A stretch of DNA of 64,000 nucleotides. Origin: Inia geoffrensis. Taxonomy: Eukaryota; Chordata; Mammalia; Artiodactyla; Iniidae. The stretch lies in contig CM070905.1 in the NCBI GenBank assembly GCA_036417435.1, positions 67,659,092-67,723,091 of the forward strand, written 5' to 3'. Positions 49,609-62,546 of the stretch are shown here, in pieces (position 1 is the stretch's first letter; every line of letters starts with the position of its first letter). The notes below the pieces were generated by a model. The model worked only from the letters and a program-made list of their open reading frames with translations. It did not search any database and was not told the origin of the DNA. A program made the position numbers and the translations under genes.

Positions 49609-52097
49609 TTTTAGCGTCTTATAAACTGACTTCGCATCCTTAATATACAACTGTATAGACGTATGTATCGGTAAATAAGTTAAATTAAAATCTCATAAGT
49701 AAAATAAAAATGTTTATACTAAGATTTATTATTCATATTTTAAATAATAAAAATGAAGATAATGGATATGGCTCACATTTGTAAGCATACATAAGCACTC
49801 CAATTTTGCAAACAGAAATATGAATATAATATTTCCCTATAAAACATAAAGGAACAATCACAATTCAAACCTCTTCCATGGGATCTAAAAATCGCTCTTA
49901 AAAGCACTGTAAATTCAACAACTAGGAGTAATTATGAAACAAACCTGAACGGTTTAACAATGTAGTTTCCATGGCAAAATGAACTTTGCTAACCTTAGAT
50001 TTAAATAAGATTTAAAGATGGCGTACAAAATCATTAGCACACAAAAGTAGTTTTTCTTAAACTTTAATCAGACATTATATAAGTAGGATTTTTAATCTAG
50101 CCACTCCTGATAAATTGTCGATAAATACGTTCTTGAGTTAACAAAAGCCTCAGCTAATGCCAAAGCAAAGTAGTGCTTGTTGGGGCACAATTCATTAGAT
50201 TTAAAAAAGCAACCACATCAAACCAACCATTTTTACTTAGTGAGACACAGCACAAACTCTCATTAGGAGAAAATTCATTAACAGACAGAAGCAAATAAGC
50301 ACTGTGCATATTAAGTAGACGTTTAATGTTATAAAAGGCAAAAAATGGAAAAAAAAGAATGATATAAATAAAACCCCATAAGAACACTAAACATATAATT
50401 ATGACATAACGATTCTCATGTACTAGTTTAGCTCAGATTATCTCTTCATCTGTCCTTTATATCTGATTTCATGACATTTACATACATTTGGTGGCCCCAA
50501 AATGTACTCATTTTCATGACTGCTTTGGCTTTATTTCTTTATTTGCAAATACTAATAAATGTTGTTTTTGCTTTTTTTATTCATCAATATATATATACGC
50601 ATCTGTGTATATATTAAAAATACTAGAACAAAGAACATAGCTTTGGTTCTGCAAATACTTTTCCACCTTCATCCCTTACCTAAATTTTCCAATAAATACT
50701 GGTTTGGCTTTCAGACTAATAAATCCAGTTACTGCATAACGATATACTTATTTAATATTGAGTAACATTCAACCAAAGAAGGCACAGATCACTTTTCTCA
50801 AAATAATTTGTTACTAATTATAGGCAGGCTAAGTGGAAAGCATTTGTTGACGTACTCCCTTTGAGCATGTTTCTGAAGTTAATTTCTAGGATAATTTGTT
50901 ATACTAAAGGCAAAATTAAAGAACGATAAAGAAAATAGGAAACAAAAAGCTAAAATCTTGGGTTGAGATACGTAAGTTTAGCTTTCAGCTATAAGGAAAC
51001 AACAAACTCCAGTTTTTTTTGGAAGGTGGGGTTGTTTTCCTTTGTCTTTTGGTTTTCACCCTGGCACTGAGTCTGAACTATCTACCTTACGCAGAATAAA
51101 CCGGTAGAACCAAAATTTGTGAAAGGGATCTATCTCCTAGAGCACATCTTCATAAAACTGATCCAACTGTTTACTTAGAAGTACACAGTAATTTACTGTA
51201 ATTTCTATTTATACATTTCCCCATTAATTATGTTTTTTCTAAAGTCCACTTTCAAATTCAAGCAAGCATTTACCATATTTAGATGTTACCCTTCCTTTTT
51301 TCCCTTGAGTGTGGAAAAAGAGTCACAATCACGACGTGGCCTGGGTCTGAGAGATTATTTCTTTGTCATTTTACGGATAAGTAAATAAAGATTAAGAAAC
51401 AGGCCCAAGGTGTAGTATTTAGATTTTCTTTCTTCTCTAAAACTTCGTGGATTCCTGGGAGGTTATCTAAAACGAAAATTATTGCAAGATGCAGCTTATT
51501 TTTCACTGGGTTTCTATTTTGGTTTGAAAAATACGTTCCTTGTGAAACAATCAAGCACCAAATTAAATTTTTTTTCCTGAAAATGTGGCTGTTGGACTCA
51601 AAACTGGCATAGATAGGGCAAATGTGCACTACCAATGGAAGAGCAGACTATCTAATAATAAGAATCCCTAATGAATGCACTTGGAAAAGGATGGGGCCCC
51701 CAATGCTTGGTTCTCTCTAACCAGATTGGGAAAATTCACAATTTACTAGGTAGCCTCCTAAAGTAGAATTGATTGAAGGATGACAGGGATCTACAATCAG
51801 CCATGACTTTCTTATAGCTAAAGGTAAGAGAAAATAAGTAGCAAATAGTCTTTGCAATTGGAAAACACAAATAACTCAAGTAAAAATGATAAAAGTATCA
51901 TTTTTATATAGATTTAATTCCCTAGTGTATTTCAATAAGATGACAATATATTACTTAATAACATCTTCAGAAACTGTATCTATTACATAATGAATTGTGT
52001 ATGAATAGCCAAGTCCAATTTACAACTTAATTGCAAAAAAATTGCTGCTGCTATCTTTATTCTACAGATAAGTAAATAACAGGATAGTAAAATTTCT

Positions 52098-52255
52098 AAC
52101 GTTGTGCTCCTTGGAAGGCCTGCATCAGAATCACCTAACAGCTCGTTAGAAATTACAGGGCCCAATTCCAGACCTAAAGGGTCAAACTCTCACAGATAGG
52201 GGCCATAAAGCTGCATTTGGATAAGCTTCCCAAATAATTCATATTCACACTCAAG
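52098..52255. mobile_element. MER5A-like hAT-Charlie fragment
   Basis: GCCTGCATCAGAATCACCTA, GGGCCCAATTCCAGACC and GCATTTGGATAAGCTTCCCA follow the order of MER5A. Diverged and lacking clear ends. Confidence 0.65.
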
Positions 52256-52439
52256 TGTGAATAAGATCACTGGACTCATGTAAAATTACATAGCTGGTTG
52301 ACTTTCAGGAAAATAATTTAAACTTACCCAAAATGATCATCTATCTGAACAGGACAACAAAAAAAACCCCTAAAACTGATAAATCAATAAGTTGCAGTAC
52401 AATTACATTATTTAGTATGTGAGCCAACTACAAAGGAAA

Positions 52440-52553
52440 AAAAAAAATGGTTGCCTCTAGAGAAGAGAATTGTGAAAAATGGGGAATGATCTTACTTGTG
52501 TTTTCCTGCTCTTTCAATATATTGCTTTGATAAAATATTTAAACTGTAAAAAA
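52440..52553 (+). mobile_element. Possible ancient LINE tail followed by A-rich DNA
   Basis: GGTTGCCTCTAGAGAAGAG and later CTTTCAATATATTGCTTTGA with a poly-A end resemble an old L1 3' end. An A/GAAA-rich low-complexity stretch follows to about 52640. Assignment is tentative. Confidence 0.4.
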
Positions 52554-52640
52554 AAAAAAAGAAAGAAAGAAAAAGAAAAAGAAAAAACAAAGCAACAAAC
52601 AGACCAAAAACAACCAAAACCACAACAAAAACCATACACA
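52545..52640. repeat. A-rich / GAAA low-complexity stretch
   Basis: Runs of A with GAAA and AAAAC units, probably grown from the A-tail of the preceding LINE-like fragment. Confidence 0.8.
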
Positions 52641-55439
52641 AAGGAATCAACCTTCAAGGGCTGGCAATGGCTGAGATCGTACACATACGTATGATCGCAG
52701 GTGAGAAAGGCAGAAGACACTTCATCCTTGAAATGGATAGTTTAAGTCTGATGACGGTGACATGCTTAAATTTACCCCCAAAAGTGTTTAAAAAGAAGAC
52801 AAAACACAGTAACAAATTCATTTCCTCAAATCTCAGAAACGGAATTCCTCTGTGAATGTGTGCTCACCTTCTGGTAAAAGCAGGTAGAGAAATAAAAGAC
52901 AAAATCTTCTTGACCAGTCACATCCAAAACATGAATCAGGTAAGAAAGGTTTCAAAATTAGTAACAAAAAGTAAATTTTATAAAGTACTCACTGTCTGTG
53001 TAGAAAGGAACAGAATGCAGGAAGGTAGCTTAGTAGAAGGGAAGAAAATTAAGAAACACAAACACTAAGTGGAACTTTCCAACCCAGGACAAACGCATGT
53101 TAATATAAAAGGAATTATTCAGTCAGGGTCTGCATAGACCTAACTTCAGCTTTTTTCAGAAGCAGATTTGTAACATGAATCTGTTAAGGTACTTTTTTTC
53201 TCCACTTCACTGCAGAAAGCACCCCAAGTGCTATTCTTTTAAAAAAAATTCCTACGAAGATGAAGTGCAGCTATGACTTTCATTTACATAGACAACGTAT
53301 CACCCGTGTAATAATGGCTTTAAACAGTCGAGTCCGCACACACTGATTTGTCTTGATTATTTTCAGAACGGGTCACTAGTATTGTGTTACAAACTTCAGT
53401 TAAAGTAGAGAAATTTGCAAACTTTTTATATTTACTTTCATAAATATATCAGAGAAGAGTCAAGGTTATTATTCCTTTAATGACATCATTCTAATTGATT
53501 TGCATTCCAGTGTTCTTTCTCGGGTGTGAAAGAAAGGTGTAGAGTTACAAGGATCTATCCTACTGGGAATTTTGCATAACCCTGGCTAAACCCCTGGGAG
53601 TGTTCTGGGAGAACATAAAATGTAAATGTGAATATCATCTATCATGTGAATCACTGTAGAGGAAACATGGAAAGGAACTAATGTAATCAAATGGAAACGA
53701 ACAAGTTGGAAAAATAGTAACACACACTTTGTAAATGAAGGAAATGAGGGGTGGCAGATTTTAAAAGACTAGTGGTATAACTAAATTTAAAGTATACGAC
53801 TTAAAATATAAGATTATTGATGTACTGAATTTAAAACATACGATTTACAAAAATTCAGTCTATACACAAATTTGTATCTACTTTGGAAAGATAAGGCTCA
53901 TCTATTATTCTTTTAATTCTCTTTTCTGAAGAGATATAATTCTACTTCCTCTGGACTAAGGCGTATCCTAAAGCTATTCTAGCTTTTTCCACAGCGTCTG
54001 AATTCTGAAAAGATTCATGTCTAAGAAACAGTTTGTTTGAGCCACATAATTGTTTTTCTTAGCCTCCATTCAATTCCTAGGATGGGCTTGTACGATGCTT
54101 TTGTTTGTTTTCATTTGTTTTTAATGTCTATACATGCTTCAAACGTCAGCACCCTTCAAAGGTTACCAAACTATAGCATGACATCATTAAGATTCCAGGC
54201 TTCCAACAGAAAAACTTGATAAATAAAAATAAGAAATGCTCAGGAAATTTTTTAGGCAATACCCCAGTGTTATGGTTTAATTTCATTTTTCAGATTTTTT
54301 GAATATGCTCTGTTCACTACTCTTCTACATATATTTGTACACGTTACACTCGAATGTATGTTCTGTAATACAGTGCTGGGCAGAATCCTGCCATTCATTC
54401 TCCTAACCTACATTTGCCAAAGGGCTAAAGCAATAAAAGCAAAAACAGAAGCATTTTATTCAATTGAGGTATGTAAGGAAATCTGATTATTCCCATTGGA
54501 AAAAAAATAGCCCCATAGAAGTTACAGACGGGCCACACAGAGGGGATGGAGTTTCCTTCTGTTCCTAGAGATAGGATCCCTCTGCCCCACTAAGCTTTTC
54601 CAGACAGACAAGTATCAAACATTTGTAAAGGGCATTTAGGAGACAAGATAGCCTTTCAATTCCAATAGTTGCTAAACTTCTCCATCCAGAAATGCTCTTT
54701 AGAGTCTAATCCATATGCCCTATTCCTCTATTTAAATTATTTCCCTCTTTCTCCATCCTCAGTGAAGACTGAAATTAGCTGGTCACCATCATCTGAACAA
54801 TAGTCCTTTAAGTCTGCGAAACTTAAAATAAATCACATCTCCACTTTCTTCTTATTAGACTATTTCAGATTTATTTTTACGTGTGTTTATAGGTTTCCCT
54901 TTATAATTAGGTGTTTTATTCACAAGTCCTAGAGCCATATTTGTTAAACGGTAAACACTCACTAATTGAAGTAAAATAAAATTTCAGCATTCTGAAAGTG
55001 CTTGGCTAAACATTCATGGCTTTAGCATGTTTTTCCAGAAGGACACTATATATAATGCTTTAAGGCATGATCAGATGTTTCTACCTTAAGAAGGGGATTA
55101 GGACTTGGAAAATACTTAGGAGAAAATCAGCACTAAGAAGCTGATCATGGTTATGACAACAATTTTACTTATTGGGCTTCTGAAACATGCCAGAAGTATT
55201 ATGGCATGCCAGAAGCAAACATGCCAGCATTATGACATGCTCCTAATCCTCAAGAAGTTCACAGTCTTACTGACATGTATCTAAAATATTATAATAAACA
55301 GAAGATACAAGATGCTATAGAGTCTAACTCTGCGGGGTAAGGATGCAAACAAAGAAAGGTCAAGAAAGACCTCAGTGCGGTGAACTCGCAGCTGAGTCGG
55401 GAGTTGGAGGTACACCAGACTGCAAAGCAAAATTTAAAA

Positions 55440-55800
55440 AAATTTTCAAGCAAAATGAACACGTGCAAAGGTAAAGAGGCATAAGAGGGCTCACTCTGTT
55501 TGGGGAAATGAAAAATTAGAAAGGCTCAAGTTTAGAGAATGGAGAGACACAGGGTGCTGGGATAGCAAGAGTTAAAACTGAAAAGATCGCCAAGGCCCAG
55601 GTTATAGAACAATGTTCTGTACAGCTAAAGAATTAGGACTTTGTCCTGAAAGAAGTTTAAAGAGAAAATTAACAAGGTCACATGGCTGTGTGTTAATATC
55701 ACTGCAGAGAGCAGACTGGAAGGAGGGAAACCCGAAGGCAAGAACACCAACAGAAAGGCTGATTCACAAGTTCCGTGGAGGCAGAAAGTGGGTGTGAACT
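55440..55800 (+). repeat. Possible ancient repeat-derived segment
   Basis: The run from GGACTTTGTCCTGAAAGAAG through TTAACAAGGTCACATGGCTG resembles an old mammalian interspersed repeat, possibly L2-type. I cannot name the family firmly. The 61-codon open frame at 55612-55797 lies inside it and is not a supported gene. Confidence 0.3.
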
Positions 55801-56234
55801 AAGGCAGTGAAATATTAGAAATGGAGTCGAAGCCATGAAATTAAGATACTTTTGAGACGTAGAATTAACAACTTGGTAAGCAAAGGGAGGTTAATGGTAA
55901 AGAACTGGGACGGACTGAAGACAAAGGTTTTCAGCTTGGACTGGTGATGCCATCAACTTAGAAAGGCAACAGAAGTTGAAGAGAGATGCTGGGCAGAAAA
56001 AAAGTAAAGATTTCACCATTGGCTTCACTGAGAGTGTACTGTCAGTGGAGAATCACATTGAAAACTGGGGGTGCTAGGTAAATGGTGTTTTATGCTGATG
56101 CTCAGCTGAGGGCGGAGGCGGTGAGTTCAGAGGTGCTGCGTTTTTCTGATTTGCACCAGGACCTCAGTGGTGGATCGGGGCACCAGATGTTCAGTAGACG
56201 GGGACAGACTGGAGACCCGCACTAGAGAACACGA

Positions 56235-56465
56235 CGTAGGAGACACAGCTCAACAGAAGTATGCTGACCACAGTAGCCGATAGCCACATGTGTTCACATA
56301 AATTTAAAGTCATAAAAAATAAATAAATTAAAAATCAATTTCTTCAGTCCCATTAGCCACAGTTCAAGTGCTCAATGAGGAATGTGGTTAGTGGCTCCTA
56401 TACTGAACGGTACAGACAGATTACTCCCATCATCGCAGGAAGTTCTGTGGGACTGTGCTGGCACA
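56235..56465. mobile_element. Probable non-autonomous hAT-Charlie element (MER3-like)
   Basis: Contains GATAGCCACATGTG, AGTTCAAGTGCTCAATGAGG, AATGTGGTTAGTGGCTCCTA and CATCGCAGGAAGTTCTGTGG, in the order seen in a common hAT-type MER repeat. The family name is uncertain. Confidence 0.55.
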
Positions 56466-57024
56466 GCACAAGAAAAAGAAGAGGAAAGGTCTGGGGACAG
56501 AACCCCGGGAAAGACAGGGAAAGTAGATGAGTGACTTGAGAAGGAGTAATCAAAAGAATAAAGAAAGAAAGAAAAAAAATCATATGCTGTGAACCTAGAG
56601 AAGTGAGTTGAAGGAGACGAATTAATCAAGAATACGAAAAAACAGTAAGACGGCAAATAAGAAAAGGAATAAAAAATTACCTTTAGGCATTTGGTAGAGT
56701 ATTAAAATCATTACCAATTTCTTCAGATATAAAATGACTCCATGAGACTAACTCTCCCACTCAGGTGACAGGTTTAGTTTTTAGAAAGAACTCCAGTGCC
56801 TCACAGGAAAGGACATGTGGAAATGTGACCATTCCCTTCCCACACTTCACCGAAGAAAGGGAGACCTTGCCTAGCTGTCATCCTTAGCCATCATCCTTCC
56901 GGGAATTTCTAAGAGTCTCTAATTAAGGTCTAAACCTTAGCTGAACAGTTTCTTGAAGTCCTATGTCTAATAAATATATCAAACAGTACAGAAAATTCTC
57001 TTCTCAGATCAAAAATCAAGCTGA

Positions 57025-57235
57025 TACAACAGCAGTTACCAGGTGCTGGGGGCAGGGTAAGTGGGGAGTTAGTTTTTAGTAAGTACAGACTTTCAGTAGG
57101 GATGATAAGAAAGTTCCGGAAATGGATGGTGTTGATGTTTGCACAACAACGTGACTGCCATTGAACTGCACACTTAAAAATGATTCAAATGATAAATTTT
57201 CTATAATATATGTTTTACCACAAATGAAAAAATAT
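57025..57235 (+). mobile_element. Ancient L1 3'-end fragment (L1M-like)
   Basis: Landmarks GTTACCAGGTGCTGGGGGCA, GGAAATGGATGGTGTTGATG and GAACTGCACACTTAAAAATG match the older L1 3' UTR type. Plus orientation, diverged, no coding remains. Confidence 0.75.
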
Positions 57236-58315
57236 TGTAATGACGCCAAACTAAAATATGTAACACGGGAGAGAATCTGGAAGAAACCTCTTACAACCCT
57301 TGACACCTGGGAAATGTAAGACAGCAAACAGAAAAGCTGAAAACATTGCACACGAACATCTGTTACTCAAAGTAACGTAGGTATTTGTGTTAGATTTATG
57401 ATATTAGGTGTGAAAATATGGGTTTGATAAGTTGTAAGGTATTAAGCATCTGTTGCTGCTGTTGCTACTGCCTCCTGTGAAACCGTCAATGGCCTGGAAA
57501 AATGAAACAAGTTAGAGCTTTAACTGGTGCTAAAAGAACAAAAATGTTTTATAATTAGGATGGCATTTATACCCTTATCTTTACTATTCACACCTCAGGT
57601 CAATAGCTGCAGTTTGCTGATAGAGGCAAACCATAAATATCGGAAGTAAACCCCGAGGCAACCATGTTGATACAGGCAAAATGCTCATTCTTTGATTAGA
57701 GGAGGGGAGAACCCCTGAATCACTCCTCTCGCATGCTACGACAAGCCCTGGAGCAAGGCTCGGAGAAAGAAACACAGAAGGGATCCTAAGAGAAGCCAAT
57801 GGCTACTTGCATCTGTGTGACTGCAACCGGGAAGCAGATAACGAGGCTAAAAATTAAATCCAAGCAGGTGAAAGTTCATGAGTGCAAAATAATACAATAA
57901 GCCAGAGGATGTGTGGTCTAAGATTTTTATGTTATACAATAAATCTCATGAGGATTTGAACTACTGACCGTCTCCCATCAGCACACACACTTTTCCTGCT
58001 GAACATACTGAAAAGCTGGAAGTAAACACTTGCATGTTCATGGATCACACCCTGTTTCTTCTCCAGGGATATTAACGAAATAGAGAACAGGACCCTCTTT
58101 TAACACAAACAGTTTTCCTAAGCTCTGCTCAGATCCTACAGGTGTTCTACTGATGTCACAACCTAACAAATACAATCACCTCATGACTGTAAGCTAAAAA
58201 GGCACGGACACAATGCAAGAAAAGACACTGGAAGTGGAGACCAACCAAAGAGAAAGGATAAAAGCAGGAAGCAAAGACAAAGAAAAGTTCAAGAGATGAG
58301 TCATAGTATACTTAC

Positions 58316-58369
58316 AACTTTCAGCCTGATAGTCTGGCACAAACTGCTCATCATTGTCAGGTACCTGAG
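58316..58369 (-). CDS. ETV1: ETV1 internal coding exon, 54 bp, COP1-degron exon (about residues 61-79)
   Basis: This small exon is easily missed because it has no long open frame. On the minus strand it reads AQVPDNDEQFVPDYQAES, identical to my memory of human ETV1. The acceptor is TTTTTCTTCAG (AG at 58371-58370); the donor is AGTT/GTAAGT (GT at 58315-58314). The split codons agree with neighbours: the first two bases complete an Ala codon and the last base T joins TG of the 130-bp exon to give Leu79. EQFVPDY fits the VP-containing degron by which the COP1/DET1 ubiquitin ligase recognises PEA3-group ETS factors (established for the family). Phases are equal at both ends, so skipping would keep the frame and remove the degron. 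A 38.8-kb intron separates it from the next exon. Confidence 0.95.
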
Positions 58370-60004
58370 CTGAAGAAAAAAAAATGAAATCAAAATTAAG
58401 AGAGAAACTGCCAAGGCATAAAGAATGTCAAGTAAGATCTCTCATGGAAGAGCTTTTTAGACCGAGGCCAAACCTATGATTATTTGCCAATGAGCTCATA
58501 TTTAAAATGGCATTGACAGCAATATTTGGGAGGAGAAACAGAAGCCATCATCAATGTAAACCAGAAAACACATATGTCAGAAATAAAATGGTGGCAGTTG
58601 AAGTCCCTCTGAATTTCACCTGCCACATGGAAATAAAAGAAACATGCAAAATAAAAGAAGCTACAGGAATTCCATTAGATGCAGTGGGTTTTTTTGGTTG
58701 TTTTTTGTTTTTGCAAGAATGGAGTAAGAAGTATTTCAATTCACCTACTGCCGGTGCTTAAGCGGCCCATTTAAATTAACCACACAATTCTTTCAAATGA
58801 TGTGTAATTACTACACATATCTCTCTGCTTTTTAGAAATATCTGCTTTTGATATGTTCGGTCTACTGCCAATCAGACTACCGTAATTAAAAATGCTTGCC
58901 CTAAATTTGGCCAAAATATGTGACAAAGTTTTTTACATGAAAAGATTATCATTCATTTTGGTCATATATAATAAAATATTATCTCTCAATGATTATGGTC
59001 ACAATAATAAAAATAATAAATAGTAAAAACAAACTCCATCTTTTCATGCAAAATATTTTCCAGGTGACTATTTAGCACTAACAAAAGGATATCACTATTT
59101 CATCAGTCCTAATGTCAAATGACTACCCTATTTATAGTAAAGGGAAAAAATTCTGAAGAGCAAGAACTTAATGTATTCGGCAATCAAAACACAAGTATAT
59201 TTTTCACTTCTAGTATATTTTCATCACAGTTAATTTAGATGTCAAAATAACCTATTCCAAATTGACATATTACAAAAATGAGTTTTCATCTGCACACACA
59301 AATATGCACACTTACAGACATACAAACTACATAGAAGCTGGGTTCATAATGAGTTATAATCCTAATTAACTTTAGCTATAACCTGATTAGCTAGTATTAC
59401 TTTACTAGTATTATCTAAGAGTGAAACTTTTTATCCAATCAAGTCATACTAAAACAGATGTCAATTAATGTTTTTTAAAGTGCCTATACTGTACGGGGAA
59501 TTCTTATTAACATAATCAGTCTTTGCTGAAAAAGTTTTGTGTTGGTAATTGAGTTAAGAAAAAAAATTCATATAAAAAGAAATTCTACATTTTAAAAATT
59601 CTGTATAAAAAAGGAACACAACATACATAGAATTAAAATGTCTGTTGTGTCAGCTTATTTGATAGGATTTAAAAAAACAAATATTTGGTTGAATAAAATT
59701 TATGTTATATTATTAAGAGCGGAACAAACGATAATCTTGCCTATTACCAAGACATATGCAGTTTGACATTCAATTATTTTCTAACAACTTTCTTCTGTAC
59801 ACCAATACTTAAGTTTATTGAAGACAAATTCCATCCTCTGCCACCTAAGGAAACCAAACAAATTAAGCACTTTTTTCCAAATTAGAACTGATACCTATTT
59901 GATCAGCCTGTACTGGAGGAAGTGGTACTTTTTTCTTCCGATTCCACTAATACCTGATACCAAGGTTAACTAAAGGCCAACAACCTTCAAATCATTGTTC
60001 TATG

Positions 60005-60160
60005 TTATGCTGTGTAAACTGTGTAACATTATTTAACCTCTTTGAACTCCATTTTACTCATCAGTTTAATAGTGATAATATAGGTTTTTCGTGAGGATTA
60101 AATGGAATAGTCTAAACACAATGCCAGACACAATATCAGATACTCAAGAAAGGTTACTTA
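60005..60160 (+). mobile_element. MIR SINE fragment
   Basis: ACCTCTTTGAACTCCATTTT, GATAATATAGGTTTTTCGTG and ATGCCAGACACAATATCAG follow the right half of MIR. Confidence 0.65.
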
Positions 60161-61670
60161 TATTCTTCTTTCCAAACCTCCACCACCCATCCCCTTTTTT
60201 CAATTCACACACGAAGTAGTACTCAAATCATTACAATGCAAGTTTAATATCTTTACTTCTAATGAATTATATTGGAGACAGATAAAAATTGCAGCTAAAA
60301 TTTGTACATTAGCATTCTCTTAGCTATAAACATTTTTTTGACATACAGTAAACCTGATTTTTCTCAAAGACTCACAAATTATAAGTGGAGGAGTATCCAT
60401 TAAAATAAGTCTTTTCACCAGGAAAATTACAAAAAGTGTTTTTAATATCTATTTAATAAATAACAGCAGGCAGACAGAGTCAAATCCCACACATTTTTCC
60501 CACCATATCCACAGGTTTTAGTTTTCCTTTGAAATTAACAGCTAAACCCAGATAACTACTGAGATGCAAAATTATCAACCACAGCAATTACTATGCTTTT
60601 AAAAAGCCAACATTTACAAGAATCTAATAAAAACGTAATATCCCTTTACAGGAATAGTTAAAAATAGCGGGTGAGTAACTAAAATGTATTTGTAACAGAA
60701 TATGCTGGTCTGACTGTCCCAAAGGCCAGACTTTTTTTTTTTTCTTACTATCAGAAGACAAAGTTGCAATTCAATGATATATATCACTGCAAGAAAGGCG
60801 TAAAAATCACTGGTGGATAAGCAGCGTATGTTGGGAGATGGGAGCTGGGGAGGGAAAACTTCAGGAGGAGAAGAAACCAGAAGTTATACCTCACAAATAC
60901 AGAAAATAGCTACATACCAACAATCTTGTACAAAGAATAAGAACTGCTATTTCTGTTCTAACTCCTTAACATACTGAATAAATACTTCACACTTATGCCT
61001 GAACATATTCCAGGATTTTAACAAAAAACATATGACTCACATTTTCACAGAAGCTAATCTTAAGAAACTGAATAGACCAAATGAAGCAGCATGCTACTTA
61101 AATGGACAAAAGCTGAAGTCTACCTCTAACTTCAAGTTAGAGTCAAAGGAAAGCAGCTAACGAAAAACACACGTTGGATCTGGGCAAGGAAAATATGACA
61201 AAGTATTGCCACACTCGTATCGTACATTTCCTTTTTTTTCCTCCATTCACGGGGAATTTTGTGAAGTAGCAAACTACAGCTTCCTGAAAATTTGCGGCAA
61301 GCCATATCAACTCCAAAGTGGAAAATTAACAATAGAGGCCAACCTAAAAATAAATTAGCTTTTTCACTGCTATCTATAATAAACTATGCTGGGAATGATC
61401 ACCTTTGGGGAATGAAAATGTTTCCCCACACTCTGTAATTAAAGAGGAAGGGGAAAGAGTAAGAAAGGAGAAGAGAAAGTATATACCAAAAGACCAATAA
61501 AAGGCTTTCAAGAAGATGAAGCATGTGGATTTTACTGGTAATAGCTGGAGCGCTTCTATCAGTTCATCACACGTTAATAGACAAGTTGCCATCAAGTCTC
61601 AGGACTTCGCCTTTATAAGGGAAGTATTTGCACTCTCAGCTATTTACCTACATTATTATCCAAAGTTGTT

Positions 61671-61673
<3 letters not shown>

Positions 61674-61719
<46 letters not shown>
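61674..61719. repeat. (TC)n microsatellite
   Basis: Polypyrimidine TC run with a single TTT interruption near 61706. Confidence 0.97.
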
Positions 61720-62155
61720 GTTCTACTACATCGCAATACACATTATGAGAAAGAAACCCATGAAAATATTAATCACAATCTTGATGTCACAGAATCACTA
61801 ACCCTTACTTTGAATTTTAATATACTTTCTTAACTAACATTTCTTGGGCGGGGCTGGGGTGGGGAGTGGACAATTTTTAAACAGAGTTTGTCTGTCTTTT
61901 GTGCTTATTTTAAACCTTCAAATAAAGTAATAATCATTACTTAAGGAAAGGTGAGTATTGAAATATTTTCCAAGTTTGGCTGCAAACAAGTAAAAACCCC
62001 CTTTTTCTTACAAACTAGGTGCCTGTCAGATTTGCTTTTAAAGCTAGGGAAAAAGTGGAAAACTTACAACTGAAACAAATGTCAAGTTGAAAAGGGGTTA
62101 ATATTTAATTAAAACCAGTTCTATCCACTGTAACAATGACCTGGAGCCAAACAAG

Positions 62156-62174
62156 GCGGAAGATGTATGAGTCA
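62156..62174 (+). promoter_or_regulatory. Candidate composite ETS / AP-1 site in the ETV1 intron
   Basis: GCGGAAGAT (ETS core GGAA at 62158-62161) is followed four bases after the motif by a perfect AP-1 site TGAGTCA (62168-62174). Such pairs are known binding arrangements for PEA3-group ETS proteins with JUN/FOS. Seen directly: the motifs. Inferred: any enhancer role. Confidence 0.3.
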
Positions 62175-62546
62175 TTCTTTCTGCCCGTGAATGAGACAGC
62201 TGATCTCCTCAGCAATTCCTCCAGACAAGCAGGCAGAGCTGGAGTTCCGCCTCCATTCACAAAAACACAGTCCAGCATGAGCCATGGGGCCCAACCGCAA
62301 TCTTTTCATGTCACACCCTTCCAGAGAACTAAAGCAAGTCAACTTGAACTTGCAGTATAAACATACCAGTTTTATTGCTCTGTCTCAAATACAGCTCAAA
62401 TCCATTAAGGTACACGTTTAAATAAATGACAAAGTTAAATCCATATATATATTTACATATGTTTAACCCATCCTGCTTTATAGGGTAATTTGTCACAGAA
62501 ACTTGAATGTATAAAACTAAGAAGGAAAAAAAAAAAAGAGGTAAAG

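Larger units (their letters stand above)
19535..58315 (-). other. ETV1: ETV1 38.8-kb intron between the 54-bp and 130-bp exons
   Basis: A complete large intron, GT at 58315-58314 and AG at 19536-19535. Its repeats are listed separately: the large L1 at 38739-42621, other L1-derived tails, six CHR SINEs, an MIR cluster at 30.0-31.0 kb, hAT-type fragments and a mariner hairpin. The stretches about 19535-21330, 24000-25690, 31000-34590, 34935-37049, 46625-49100, 50000-52090 and 52860-55150 contain nothing I can assign. They are AT-rich with only short chance-like open frames. Confidence 0.88.

Noticed and set aside
61300..61320. GCAAGCCATATCAA as a possible reverse-strand trace of the upstream ETV1 exon (ETWLAE)
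   Set aside because: Only a few bases agree, no frame or splice sites fit, and the surrounding codons do not match.
61850..61880. GC-box-like GGGCGGGGCTGGGGTGGGG as a promoter
   Set aside because: A single GC-rich motif with no CpG island, initiator or exon nearby; not enough to call a promoter.
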